Source: Capnocytophaga sp. oral taxon 338 str. F0234 (GTDB lineage: Bacteria; Bacteroidota; Bacteroidia; Flavobacteriales; Flavobacteriaceae). Taken from it: a stretch of 64,000 bases of DNA. The stretch's first letter is position 1, and each line of letters begins with the position of its first letter. The notes under the pieces are model-generated. The model ran no database searches, had not been told where the DNA came from, and saw nothing but the letters and a program-made list of their open reading frames with translations. This document shows positions 16,505-25,360 of the stretch, piece by piece. Both the position numbers and the translations under genes were made by a program. Location: contig NZ_GL872413.1 in the NCBI RefSeq assembly GCF_000192225.1, positions 1,940,828-2,004,827 on the forward strand. Reading direction: 5' to 3'.

Positions 16505-17743
16505 TTAATTTTTATCTATAAAATTAATAAAAATATCTGTAGCACCAGTACTTGAATTGATATAATTATAATTGAGGACTCCTGCTTTTTTTCTTTGTAT
16601 AACATCAGTGAAAAGAAAAGAAGTAATTTGAGTAAATTCATCTGTATCCTTTACAGAGAATACACCCTCTCTCTCAATAAGGTCTTTAGCTTCACTGAAT
16701 TTTTCATAATTCTTCCCTATAATAACAGGAATACTAAATACAGCAGGTTCTAGAATATTATGCAAACCTTTGTTCCCCATGCCCCCGCCTACGTATGCAA
16801 TCGCTGCATAACTGTAAATCTTGGTAAGTAACCCAATTTTATCCACAATAAGTATTTCGTAAGAGGAAAGAGCTTTGCCCTCTACCTCGGAAAGTATGGC
16901 CACATATTTGCGCAAGCTGTTTCTCAATACATGTATTTTTTCTTTGTCATGTACCTCATGGGGAGCAATAATGAATTTCATATTCCCCTTATAAGCGTTT
17001 AGAAAAGGTACATACACTTGCTCATCTTCCCGCCACGAACTACCAAAGACCATACAGGGCGCTCCAGCAAGAAATTGCTCCACGAAAGGAATCTTGTTAT
17101 CACGAGAGAGAATCTCCATGACACGGTCAAAACGCGTATCTCCACTTACGGTAACATTGGTAAAGCCTATGGATTGTAAAAGAAGTTTAGCGTTCTCGTT
17201 CTGAACAAAGAAGTGCGTAAAACAAGGAAGCACCGCTCGCATACCCCAACTTCGTTTCTTAAAGAACAATTGCTCCTTGCGAAACACTCCAGAAACCAAA
17301 TAAGTAGGGATACCTTGGCCTTTTAGAGCAAAGAGATAGTTCTGCCAAAACTCATATTTGACAAAGATAACCATCTCAGGGTGTAGAAGCCTTAGGAAGC
17401 GATCCACACGCACAGGAAGATCAAGAGGTAGGTATAAGAGTACATCGGCATCTTTGCTATGTTTTTTAGCCTCATAACCAGAGGGGGAAAAGAAGGTAAC
17501 CACAAGTTTTTTCTCTGGATATAGCTCTTTCAAGCGCTTGAGAATAGGTAACCCTTGTTCGTATTCGCCCAAGGAAGCCGTATGTAGCCAAATAACTCGA
17601 TCGCCCTCCCCTATATGAGTTTGCAAGATATGAAAACTTTCTTGTCGTCCCTTCCAAAAAAGTTTTACTTTCCGGTTGAATAAAGCAAACAAAGGTAGCA
17701 TGTAGGCTACTAAATGAGTGGCGAGGGTATAGAGAAAATTCAT
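16505..17743 (-). CDS. waaA: 3-deoxy-D-manno-octulosonic acid transferase (KdtA)
   Basis: 412 residues from the ATG at 17743. Starts at 17770 are rejected because the -7 box (17760-17767) would lie inside the gene. An N-terminal membrane anchor (LYTLATHLVAYMLPLFAL) is followed by the GT-B fold: WLHTASLGEYEQGLPIL (catalytic-type glutamate), FVKYEFWQNYL, VFGSSWREDE and GGGMGNKGLHNILEPAVF. It transfers Kdo to lipid A precursor at the inner membrane, so the cell makes LPS or LOS. It is a single-gene unit. Confidence 0.93.
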   Translation of the reverse strand: MNFLYTLATHLVAYMLPLFALFNRKVKLFWKGRQESFHILQTHIGEGDRVIWLHTASLGEYEQGLPILKRLKELYPEKKLVVTFFSPSGYEAKKHSKDADVLLYLPLDLPVRVDRFLRLLHPEMVIFVKYEFWQNYLFALKGQGIPTYLVSGVFRKEQLFFKKRSWGMRAVLPCFTHFFVQNENAKLLLQSIGFTNVTVSGDTRFDRVMEILSRDNKIPFVEQFLAGAPCMVFGSSWREDEQVYVPFLNAYKGNMKFIIAPHEVHDKEKIHVLRNSLRKYVAILSEVEGKALSSYEILIVDKIGLLTKIYSYAAIAYVGGGMGNKGLHNILEPAVFSIPVIIGKNYEKFSEAKDLIEREGVFSVKDTDEFTQITSFLFTDVIQRKKAGVLNYNYINSSTGATDIFINFIDKN

Positions 17744-17759
17744 AAGGTGAAAAATTTTA

Positions 17760-17767
17760 CAAATGTA
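17760..17767 (-). promoter_or_regulatory. -7 box of waaA
   Basis: Minus strand TACATTTG. It decides the waaA start, which must lie downstream of it. Confidence 0.55.
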
Positions 17768-17836
17768 CATATTTTTCTATAAGTATGAAAATAAAAATTA
17801 TTTTTTGTGAAATAGGTAATTTTGATATTTATTTAT

Positions 17837-17844
17837 TACCTTTG
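17837..17844 (+). promoter_or_regulatory. -7 box of the 17.9-kb lipoprotein gene
   Basis: TACCTTTG, 25 bp before the ATG. I see no good -33 element. Confidence 0.5.
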
Positions 17845-17868
17845 TGCCTTAATCCAAAATGAAGTTTC

Positions 17869-18324
17869 ATGAAAGCAACATTTATACTTCCTATAATTGC
17901 TGTTTCTTTTACCGCATGTAACAATACCACTCCCAACCAATCAGAAAACACTACAGGCGCCCCTGAAGTTACTCAGGACACTCCTATGGTAGGAGATGAC
18001 AGAGATGAGCACGGCTGTATAGGTAGTGCAGGATTCACTTGGAGTGCCCTTCGTGGAGAATGTATCCAAGTATTTGAGGTAGGTACCCGCCTGAATCCTG
18101 TGGAAGAGAAGGAAGAAGTGGCTGTAATCAGTGCCTTTATTGTAGCCAAAGAAGGGGATAACAGCCAAGTAGAGCTATTTATTACAAATGAAGATCAGAA
18201 TCCTATTTTAAAACAGGAAACCAATGGTACTTACAAAAATGGCAAATATGTTTATAACCCTAAAATGCAAGAGCTTTCTATCGATGGTAAAGTCACATAC
18301 AAGGGAGAAAAAACAAAAATGTAA
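17869..18324 (+). CDS. Lipoprotein of unknown function
   Basis: 151 residues. The signal peptide ends in a lipobox (AVSFTACNN, cysteine 17), followed by a Thr/Asn/Pro-rich spacer. A compact cysteine-containing block, DEHGCIGSAGFTWSALRGEC, is the most distinctive part and resembles a short conserved motif seen in some Bacteroidota lipoproteins; I do not know its function. The C-terminal half reads as beta strands (VAVISAFIVAKEGDNSQVEL, NGKYVYNPKMQELSIDGKV). It has its own -7 box and a strong terminator, so it is monocistronic. Confidence 0.75.
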   Translation: MKATFILPIIAVSFTACNNTTPNQSENTTGAPEVTQDTPMVGDDRDEHGCIGSAGFTWSALRGECIQVFEVGTRLNPVEEKEEVAVISAFIVAKEGDNSQVELFITNEDQNPILKQETNGTYKNGKYVYNPKMQELSIDGKVTYKGEKTKM

Positions 18325-18331
18325 AAAATGC

Positions 18332-18372
18332 AAACTCCTTCTTATTTTTGGGATAAGAAGGAGTTTTTTATT
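18332..18372 (+). terminator. Terminator after the lipoprotein gene
   Basis: 14-bp stem: AAACTCCTTCTTAT (18332-18345) with ATAAGAAGGAGTTT (18353-18366), then a T run. Confidence 0.85.
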
Positions 18373-18376
18373 TTTA

Positions 18377-18405
18377 TTGCCAATTGAAAAAAGTTTATAC
18401 CTTTG
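18377..18405 (+). promoter_or_regulatory. Promoter-like sequence before a small orphan frame
   Basis: TTG at 18377-18379 and TACCTTTG at 18398-18405, 18-bp spacer, directly after a terminator. A coding-like frame begins right after it but has no ATG near. Confidence 0.45.
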
Positions 18406-18412
18406 GGCCTAT

Positions 18413-18613
18413 ATTGATATTAAAAACGGAAAAAATAACATTATAGCATTAGAAATCAAAGCAATATCTACCTTATATGGTAAAGAAGCACGTCGCTTTC
18501 GCAAAATGGCGGAAGAGAGTGAACGCAAATATCATTTGTGTACCAAAAAAGATATTACTACCGACCCTCGCTATAAAACGATGCGAAACATATTTACATT
18601 ATTTTTTAAATAA
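18413..18613 (+). pseudogene. Small coding-like frame without a normal start
   Basis: About 66 codons of protein-like sequence (IDIKNGKNNIIALEIKAIST, then KEARRFRKMAEESERKYHLC and DITTDPRYKTMRNIF) with charged, helix-prone composition and CGC/CGT arginine codons. A promoter lies just upstream, but the frame opens without ATG, GTG or TTG; the first ATG is mid-frame. It is either a 5'-damaged gene or one with an unusual ATT start. The product is unknown. Confidence 0.35.
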
Positions 18614-18666
18614 TTATTTTTTGTCGTATACTATCGAATTTATAAGATATTTAATTTTAGAAGCCT

Positions 18667-19134
18667 ATGAAAAAGAAAATATTTACATCTGCCAAGCTAT
18701 TGCTGATGGGAGTTATCCTATCGTACTACCTTGTTTTTACAGCCTGTTCAGCACTCACGCTTGAGTTTGAAGAGAGGGATTTGACTATTACAAATCTTGA
18801 CGGCAAGATCATTCCCATAAGAGTTGAGCTTGCTCGCTCCATACGAGAGATGTCAAAAGGCTATATGGGGCGTGAAAATATCCCCGAAGGAACGGGTATG
18901 CTTTTTATCTTTAAAAGAGACGAAAAGTTAAGCTTTTGGATGAAAGATACACCTACCCCTCTTTCAATTGCGTTCATTAACTCGAGTGGTGAAATCCGCG
19001 AAACACACGATATGACACCGTTCAGCCATCAAAGCGTGGACTCATCAGAACCTGTGCGTTATGCTCTTGAAGTGCCTCAAGGATGGTTCGAAAAGAACAA
19101 TATAGGAAAGGGCTGTACAATCAAACTGCCGTAG
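18667..19134 (+). CDS. DUF192 lipoprotein
   Basis: 155 residues. Signal peptide with lipobox (VFTACSAL, cysteine 27). The rest matches the DUF192 (PF02643) family: IRVELARSIREMSKGYMGRE, GMLFIFKRDEKLSFWMKDTP, PLSIAFINSSGEI and RYALEVPQGWF. The family is small, secreted or membrane-linked and of unknown function. Its codon use (CGC, GAG) is closer to purL just downstream than to the AT-rich genes before it. Confidence 0.88.
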   Translation: MKKKIFTSAKLLLMGVILSYYLVFTACSALTLEFEERDLTITNLDGKIIPIRVELARSIREMSKGYMGRENIPEGTGMLFIFKRDEKLSFWMKDTPTPLSIAFINSSGEIRETHDMTPFSHQSVDSSEPVRYALEVPQGWFEKNNIGKGCTIKLP

Positions 19135-19216
19135 CCGATGAAGCTGAACGATCTCCTATACGCAAAAAACAATTTGTGAAACTTAAATTATTAATTGTCA
19201 ATTGTTAATTGAAAAA

Positions 19217-22200
19217 ATGCTTCTCTTCTTTAAAAACCCCAAAAACACTATCTATGTGGTAGCTACCGAAGTTACCCTTACTGAGGCCAACCTCAACAAA
19301 CTGAAATGGCTGTTTGGCAATGCCCAGCAACTTAACCAGCCTACCCTTAGCGGCACTTTCGTTGGTCCGCGTGCTGCAATGATTACCCCTTGGAGTACCA
19401 ATGCGGTGGAAATTACCCAAAATATGGACATCCACGGGATTACCCGTATCGAGGAGTTCCACGAGGTAACCGACCCCAATACGCCTTTCGACCCTATGCT
19501 CTTTGAGCGATACAACGGTCTTACTCAAGAGAGTTTTACTATCGATATGCAACCGCAAACAACACTCGAAATCGATGATATCGAGGCGTATAACCAGCAA
19601 GAAGGACTTGCGCTAAGCGCCGAAGAAGTCGCCTATTTAGAAAATCTTTCTAAAGAACTGGGGCGCAAACTCACCGACTCGGAAGTGTTTGGCTTCTCGC
19701 AAATCAACTCCGAACACTGTCGCCATAAAATCTTCAACGGCACTTTTGTTATCAATGGTGAGGAAAAACCTTCTACCCTTTTTAAACTTATCAAAAAAAC
19801 TTCGCAAGAACACCCTAATAGCATTGTTTCGGCTTATAAGGACAATGTGGCTTTCATCAAAGGGGCTACTGTCGACCAATTCGCACCCAAAAGTGCCGAT
19901 AAACCCGATTTCTACGAGGTAAAACCTTTTGAGGCAGTGCTCTCACTCAAAGCCGAAACCCACAACTTCCCTACTACCGTAGAGCCTTTCAACGGGGCGG
20001 CTACAGGTTCGGGAGGTGAAATACGCGACCGTCTCGCGGGCGGACAAGGTTCTTTGCCTTTGGCTGGTACGGCGGTGTATATGACCGCTTACCCCCGATT
20101 AGAAGAAGACCGCCCTTGGGAAAAAGGAATGGCTCAGCGCCAATGGTTGTACCAAACGCCAATGGATATCCTCATCAAAGCCTCTAACGGAGCAAGTGAT
20201 TTTGGTAATAAATTCGGGCAACCACTCATTACGGGTTCACTCTTTACCTTTGAACACGAAGAAGGCGGACGCAAATTAGGCTTTGACAAAGTGATTATGC
20301 AAGCAGGAGGCGTAGGGTATGCCAAAGCCTCACAAGCTATAAAACACACCCCAAAGGAAGGCGATAAAATCGTTATCTTAGGCGGTGAAAACTACCGCAT
20401 CGGTATGGGAGGAGCTGCCGTATCATCTGCCAATACTGGCGCTTTTGGTACAGGTATAGAGCTCAATGCCGTACAGCGTTCTAACCCCGAGATGCAAAAA
20501 CGCGCTGCCAATGCGATTCGCGCAATGGTAGAATCGGACGAGAACCCTATCGTTTCTATACACGACCACGGGGCTGGCGGACACCTCAACTGTCTCTCAG
20601 AACTCATAGAAGAAACCGGTGGTAAAATCGACTTAGACAAACTGCCCGTAGGCGACCCTACCCTATCGGACAAAGAAATTATAGGTAATGAATCTCAAGA
20701 GCGTATGGGATTGGTATTGCCCAATTCGGCTATTGCCAAACTAAAAACCATTGCCGACCGCGAGCGTGCACCTATGTACAAGGTGGGTGTGGTTACCAAC
20801 GACAAGCATTTCAGCATTGTATCTAAAAAGAAAGGTACCCGCCCAATGGATTTAGACCTCAGTGCGCTCTTTGGCAGTTCGCCAAAAACCATAATGACCG
20901 ATGAAACTGTCGTTACTAATTACGAAGAGTTACACTACTATGCAAGTCAGTTGCAGAACTATTTGGTACAAGTACTACAATTAGAAAGTGTGGCTTGTAA
21001 AGACTGGCTTACCAATAAGGTAGACCGTTGCGTAGGGGGCAAAGTCGCCAAACAACAATGTGCAGGCGCACTACAACTCCCTTTGAACAACGTGGGGGTG
21101 ATGGCTTTGGATTACAATGGCAAAGAAGGAATCGCTACCAGCATAGGTCATTCACCTCTTACGGCACTCATCAGCCCTACCGCAGGCAGTCGCAATGCCA
21201 TTGCCGAAGCACTGACTAACATTGTTTGGGCGCCACTAAAAGACGGTTTGCAAAGTGTATCGCTATCCGCCAACTGGATGTGGGCGTGCCGCAATAAAGG
21301 AGAAGACGCGCGTTTGTACGAAGCCGTAGAAGCAGCTTCTAATTTTGCGATTGAATTGGGCATCAATATCCCTACCGGTAAAGATTCTCTATCGATGAAA
21401 CAAAAATACCCCGAAGGAGGTGATGTAATTGCCCCAGGTACAGTGATTATTTCGGCAGCTGCCCATTGTACCGATGTGCAAAAAGTGGTAGAACCCGTAT
21501 TGAAACGCAATGGAGGCAACATTTATTATATCAACTTCTCAGGCGCTCATTTTGAATTAGGTGGTTCGGCTTTTGCCCAAGTATTAAATAAAATAGGCGA
21601 TAAAGCCCCTACCGTAACAGATGCCGAAGGCTTTAAAACAGCTTTCAACGTAGTACAATCACTGATAAAAGAAGGTAAAATACAAGCAGGACACGACATT
21701 GGTAGCGGTGGACTTATCACAACGCTTTTAGAGATGTGTTTTGCCGAAAACGACTTAGGAGCGACCATCGATTTAAGTGGACTTTCAGCCGATGAAGACC
21801 TTATCAAAACCCTTTTTGCTGAAAATGCAGGGGTAGTCATACAAGCCGATAGCAGCATTGAAGCTACTTTAGAAGCACACTTCTTAGAATGGGCTAATAT
21901 AGGCGAAGTAACTACTTCACAGGAACTTACTATTCACCATTTCGGAAAATCGTACCATTTCAATATCCCCGAATTGCGCGATGTGTGGTATCTCACTTCT
22001 TATTTGTTAGACAAACAACAAACGAAAAATGACAAGGCGACCGAGCGTTATCAAAACTACTCCGAACAGCCTCTGCAATACACTTTCCCAGCGCATTTCA
22101 CGGGCGAAAAACCTGCACGCCCTGCAGGCAAACGCCCTATAGCAGCAGTGATACGCGAAAAGGGTAGCAACTCCGAGCGCGAAATGGCAAATGCCCTATA

Positions 22201-22888
22201 CTTAGCAGGCTTTGATGTGAAAGATGTGCATACCACCGACCTTATCAGCGGACGTGAAACCTTAGAAGATGTACAATTTATAGGGGCTGTGGGCGGTTTC
22301 TCTAACTCCGATGTGTTAGGCAGTGCCAAAGGTTGGGCAGGAGCACTACTCTACAACGAGCAAGCTAAAAAAGCATTAGACAACTTCTTTGCCCGCCCCG
22401 ATACCCTTTCAGTAGGTATCTGCAATGGCTGTCAGTTGTTTATGGAGTTAGAAGTCATCAATCCTGAGCACGCAGAGCACGGTAAAATGTGGCATAATGA
22501 TAGTGGCAAGCACGAAAGTGGCTTTGTATCAGTAACTATTCCAGAGAACAACTCGGTGATGCTCTCCACCCTTGCAGGTAGTACCTTAGGGGTATGGATA
22601 TCACACGGCGAAGGGAAATTTCACTTGCCATTGGCAGAAGCCGAATATAATATCGTAGGTAAATACGCTTATCAGGAGTACCCTGCCAACCCTAATGGCT
22701 CTGATTACAACACGGCTATGTTATGCGACAAAACAGGGCGACATTTGGTAACGATGCCTCACATAGAGCGTTCAGTTTTTCCTTGGCAATGGGCGTACTA
22801 TCCGAGTGAAAAAACAGCAATTAGCCCTTGGTTAGAGGCTTTTATCAATGCCCGCAAGTGGATTGAAGCGCAAAATATGGAGAAATAA
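19217..22888 (+). CDS. purL: Phosphoribosylformylglycinamidine synthase PurL (large form)
   Basis: 1223 residues from the ATG at 19217; an in-frame TTG at 19202 is less likely. This is the single-chain form with fused glutaminase. Visible blocks are FGFSQINSEHCRHKIFNG, KAETHNFPTTVEPFNGAATG, GSGGEIRDRLAGG and, in the C-terminal glutaminase domain, SVGICNGCQLFMEL, with the nucleophile Cys about residue 1069, and SHGEGKFHLP. It makes FGAM from FGAR with glutamine and ATP in purine synthesis. purM lies at 54 kb, unlinked. The gene is clearly more GC-rich than neighbours such as the flavodoxin gene behind it. Confidence 0.97.
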   Translation: MLLFFKNPKNTIYVVATEVTLTEANLNKLKWLFGNAQQLNQPTLSGTFVGPRAAMITPWSTNAVEITQNMDIHGITRIEEFHEVTDPNTPFDPMLFERYNGLTQESFTIDMQPQTTLEIDDIEAYNQQEGLALSAEEVAYLENLSKELGRKLTDSEVFGFSQINSEHCRHKIFNGTFVINGEEKPSTLFKLIKKTSQEHPNSIVSAYKDNVAFIKGATVDQFAPKSADKPDFYEVKPFEAVLSLKAETHNFPTTVEPFNGAATGSGGEIRDRLAGGQGSLPLAGTAVYMTAYPRLEEDRPWEKGMAQRQWLYQTPMDILIKASNGASDFGNKFGQPLITGSLFTFEHEEGGRKLGFDKVIMQAGGVGYAKASQAIKHTPKEGDKIVILGGENYRIGMGGAAVSSANTGAFGTGIELNAVQRSNPEMQKRAANAIRAMVESDENPIVSIHDHGAGGHLNCLSELIEETGGKIDLDKLPVGDPTLSDKEIIGNESQERMGLVLPNSAIAKLKTIADRERAPMYKVGVVTNDKHFSIVSKKKGTRPMDLDLSALFGSSPKTIMTDETVVTNYEELHYYASQLQNYLVQVLQLESVACKDWLTNKVDRCVGGKVAKQQCAGALQLPLNNVGVMALDYNGKEGIATSIGHSPLTALISPTAGSRNAIAEALTNIVWAPLKDGLQSVSLSANWMWACRNKGEDARLYEAVEAASNFAIELGINIPTGKDSLSMKQKYPEGGDVIAPGTVIISAAAHCTDVQKVVEPVLKRNGGNIYYINFSGAHFELGGSAFAQVLNKIGDKAPTVTDAEGFKTAFNVVQSLIKEGKIQAGHDIGSGGLITTLLEMCFAENDLGATIDLSGLSADEDLIKTLFAENAGVVIQADSSIEATLEAHFLEWANIGEVTTSQELTIHHFGKSYHFNIPELRDVWYLTSYLLDKQQTKNDKATERYQNYSEQPLQYTFPAHFTGEKPARPAGKRPIAAVIREKGSNSEREMANALYLAGFDVKDVHTTDLISGRETLEDVQFIGAVGGFSNSDVLGSAKGWAGALLYNEQAKKALDNFFARPDTLSVGICNGCQLFMELEVINPEHAEHGKMWHNDSGKHESGFVSVTIPENNSVMLSTLAGSTLGVWISHGEGKFHLPLAEAEYNIVGKYAYQEYPANPNGSDYNTAMLCDKTGRHLVTMPHIERSVFPWQWAYYPSEKTAISPWLEAFINARKWIEAQNMEK

Positions 22889-22895
22889 GATTTTG

Positions 22896-23807
22896 ATGAA
22901 ACGCATATTAGTCATATATTATACCCAATCAGGACAACTCAAGGAGATTATTGATAATTTTGCAAGACCTTTACGGGATGCAGATATTGCAGTTGATTAC
23001 TATAGAATAGAGATGGAACAGGAGTTTCCCTTTCCTTGGACAAATGAAACTTTCTTTGGAGTTTTCCCTGAATCTTTTTTGCAGATTCCTCAGCCCATAA
23101 AACCTATTCCTTCCTCTATATTGGAGAAAAATTATGATCTTATCATATTGGCATATCAAGTGTGGTATCTTTCCCCCTCTATACCTATTAATTCTTTTCT
23201 TAAGAGTAAACAAGCGAAACAACTTTTAGAAGAGACTCCTATTATGACCCTTTCGGGAACACGCAATATGTGGATAAAAGCACAAGAAAAAATTAATCTA
23301 TTGATTAACAAAAACAAAGCATACTTAATAGGGAATATAGCTCTTACAGATCGTAATTACAATCATATCAGTGTTATTACTATCGTCCATTGGCTCTTTA
23401 CAGGAAAGAAGGACAAGTATTTAGGTATTTTTCCTAAGGCAGGAGTTTCCCAAAAGGATATAGAAGGAGCTACCTCATATGGGAAAATATTATTAAAATA
23501 TTTAAAAACAGGAATATACAATAATCTCCAAGAAGAAATTATAACTCAAGGAGGGGTACAAGTAAAGTCCTTCTTACTTTCTTCCGAAAAGAAAGGAAAC
23601 CGCTTGTTTCGTATTTGGGCAAATATAATCTATCAAAGTTCTCATCGGAAACTTCTTCTTAAGTGTTTTCATGTGTATTTGTATGTAGCTATATGGATAA
23701 TGATGCCTATTGTTTGGGTATTCTATTACCTTACCTATCCATTTTTTTATAGAAGTATAAGAAAAGAAGTCAAGGAAGTTAAAAGGATAAAGAACTCTAA
23801 CTTTTAA
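22896..23807 (+). CDS. Flavodoxin-like oxidoreductase, DarA-like
   Basis: 303 residues from the ATG at 22896 (MKRILVIYYTQSGQLKEIID), which sits 7 bp after the purL stop. The start YYTQSGQ is a flavodoxin FMN-phosphate loop. WYLSPSIPINSFL and MTLSGTRNMW follow in the Rossmann-like core. A C-terminal hydrophobic hairpin (about 249-284) may bind the membrane. The whole resembles flavobacterial proteins annotated as dialkylresorcinol (flexirubin-pathway) enzyme DarA. No darB ketosynthase or aryl-polyene gene is nearby, so the pathway is unproven; a generic FMN-dependent reductase is the alternative. Confidence 0.6.
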   Translation: MKRILVIYYTQSGQLKEIIDNFARPLRDADIAVDYYRIEMEQEFPFPWTNETFFGVFPESFLQIPQPIKPIPSSILEKNYDLIILAYQVWYLSPSIPINSFLKSKQAKQLLEETPIMTLSGTRNMWIKAQEKINLLINKNKAYLIGNIALTDRNYNHISVITIVHWLFTGKKDKYLGIFPKAGVSQKDIEGATSYGKILLKYLKTGIYNNLQEEIITQGGVQVKSFLLSSEKKGNRLFRIWANIIYQSSHRKLLLKCFHVYLYVAIWIMMPIVWVFYYLTYPFFYRSIRKEVKEVKRIKNSNF

Positions 23808-23867
23808 AAAAATTAATATTAATTGTTAAAATAAAATAGTTTTATTATTACAATTATAAAAAAGTAG

Positions 23868-23875
23868 TATTTTTG
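23868..23875 (+). promoter_or_regulatory. -7 box of the first POT transporter
   Basis: TATTTTTG. It excludes an upstream TTG start and supports the ATG at 23897. Confidence 0.5.
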
Positions 23876-23896
23876 TACTTTCATAAACACTACTTA

Positions 23897-25351
23897 ATGT
23901 CTGAAAAAAGGGAATCATATTCACAGACTTTCAAGTCTTTTTCCTCAACTTTTTGGGTAGGAAATTTCTTACAACTGACCGAGCGTTGGGCTTATTTTAG
24001 TATCTTTTCACTACTTGCCCTCTATTTAGTGGCGGGCACCGATGAGGGAGGATTGGAGCTTACCCACACCCAAAAGGGAAATATCATGGCTCAGATTACG
24101 GCCATCCTATTCCTTTTGCCTTTGTTCTTTGGAGTGATTGCAGACAGGATTGGTTACAAACTCTCCTTGCTAATTTCCTGTGTAATTATGGGAGTTGGCT
24201 ATTACTTAATGGGAATGGCTACTTCTTATTGGGATACTTACTTTGCTTTTCTTTTGGCAGCGATAGGTTGTAGCTTCTTTCGCCCTGTAGTACAAGGAAT
24301 CATAGCTCGCCATACCGATGAAGGGAATGTCACCTTAGGCTTTGGACTTTTCTATATGGTGGGTAACATAGGTGGACTATTGGGACCAGGGGTCTCTTCC
24401 TATTTACGTACCACTATGGGCTGGAAGGTGATATTTATACAGGCAACTGTAATAATACTCTTTAATCTCTTAGTGATTCTTTTTCTCTATAAGGAGCCTA
24501 AGACAGAAAGACAATATAATATTCCATTACTAACTGAGATAAAAGGCTCTGTACGAAATGTCATAGAAGCACTCAAGGACAAGAAACTGACTATATTATT
24601 GTTCCTTATGGTTGGATTTTGGACGGTTTATAACCAACTCTTCTATACTTTACCTAATTTTATAGAGGATTGGGTGGATTCCTCCCGCCAGAGTGATTGG
24701 ATCAATCGTAATATTCCGCTCTTTGGTAGTACTTTTACTGAGAACGGACAGATTAAGGCGGAGTGGTTTGGTAATATAGACTGTGTGATGATTATCATGA
24801 CCCAAATGATTATCTCTTACTTTGTGATGAAGATGGATCAAGTATCAGCTATGATTCATGGAACCATCGTGATGACCATAGGGGTTACCCTTACTTTTAT
24901 GTTTAACCAAGTTATCTTTACGGTATTGGGAACAACTCTTTTTGCTATAGGAGAAATAGCAGTAGGTCCTACAATTTCAGCTTTTATTGCAAAGATTACT
25001 CCTAAGGGTAAGGAAGCCCTTTACCAAGGAACCTATTTCCTACCTATGGCTTTAGGAAGCTATCTTACGGGCTTTTTCACAGGAAATATGTACGATAAGT
25101 GGTCTGATAAGCATTATCTGTTGCAGTTAGAAATGAAACAGCGTGCTATAGACATGCCTGAAGGTTTAAGTAAGAAGCAATTTTTTGAACAAGCCCAAGA
25201 GAAGTTACAGATGAGCCCCACCGAAATTACCAACCTACTATGGAATACCTATCATCCTAATAAATATTGGTATATCATCTTTAGCTTGGGACTACTTACC
25301 GCTATTTCCATATACCTCTTTAACCGCTACTTAAAGAAATTGGCTCATTAG
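23897..25351 (+). CDS. POT-family (MFS) peptide transporter, copy 1
   Basis: 484 residues, start chosen to match MSESK of copy 2 and to lie after the -7 box. About 12-14 membrane helices; FGVIADRIGYKLSLLIS is the MFS loop 2-3 motif. The proton-coupled oligopeptide transporter signature ExxER is present only as QLTERWAYF: the first Glu is Gln, so coupling may differ. A large soluble loop at about 255-300 (NFIEDWVDSSRQSDW) is shared with copy 2. Peptide or related solute uptake is inferred. It is convergent with the SWIM gene (9 bp apart). Confidence 0.85.
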   Translation: MSEKRESYSQTFKSFSSTFWVGNFLQLTERWAYFSIFSLLALYLVAGTDEGGLELTHTQKGNIMAQITAILFLLPLFFGVIADRIGYKLSLLISCVIMGVGYYLMGMATSYWDTYFAFLLAAIGCSFFRPVVQGIIARHTDEGNVTLGFGLFYMVGNIGGLLGPGVSSYLRTTMGWKVIFIQATVIILFNLLVILFLYKEPKTERQYNIPLLTEIKGSVRNVIEALKDKKLTILLFLMVGFWTVYNQLFYTLPNFIEDWVDSSRQSDWINRNIPLFGSTFTENGQIKAEWFGNIDCVMIIMTQMIISYFVMKMDQVSAMIHGTIVMTIGVTLTFMFNQVIFTVLGTTLFAIGEIAVGPTISAFIAKITPKGKEALYQGTYFLPMALGSYLTGFFTGNMYDKWSDKHYLLQLEMKQRAIDMPEGLSKKQFFEQAQEKLQMSPTEITNLLWNTYHPNKYWYIIFSLGLLTAISIYLFNRYLKKLAH

Positions 25352-25360
25352 CACATTGAC

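Noticed and set aside
19205-22329. Many antisense and shifted frames inside purL
   Set aside because: Same reason: a 1223-residue conserved enzyme explains the stretch, and none of the frames shows a signal or domain.
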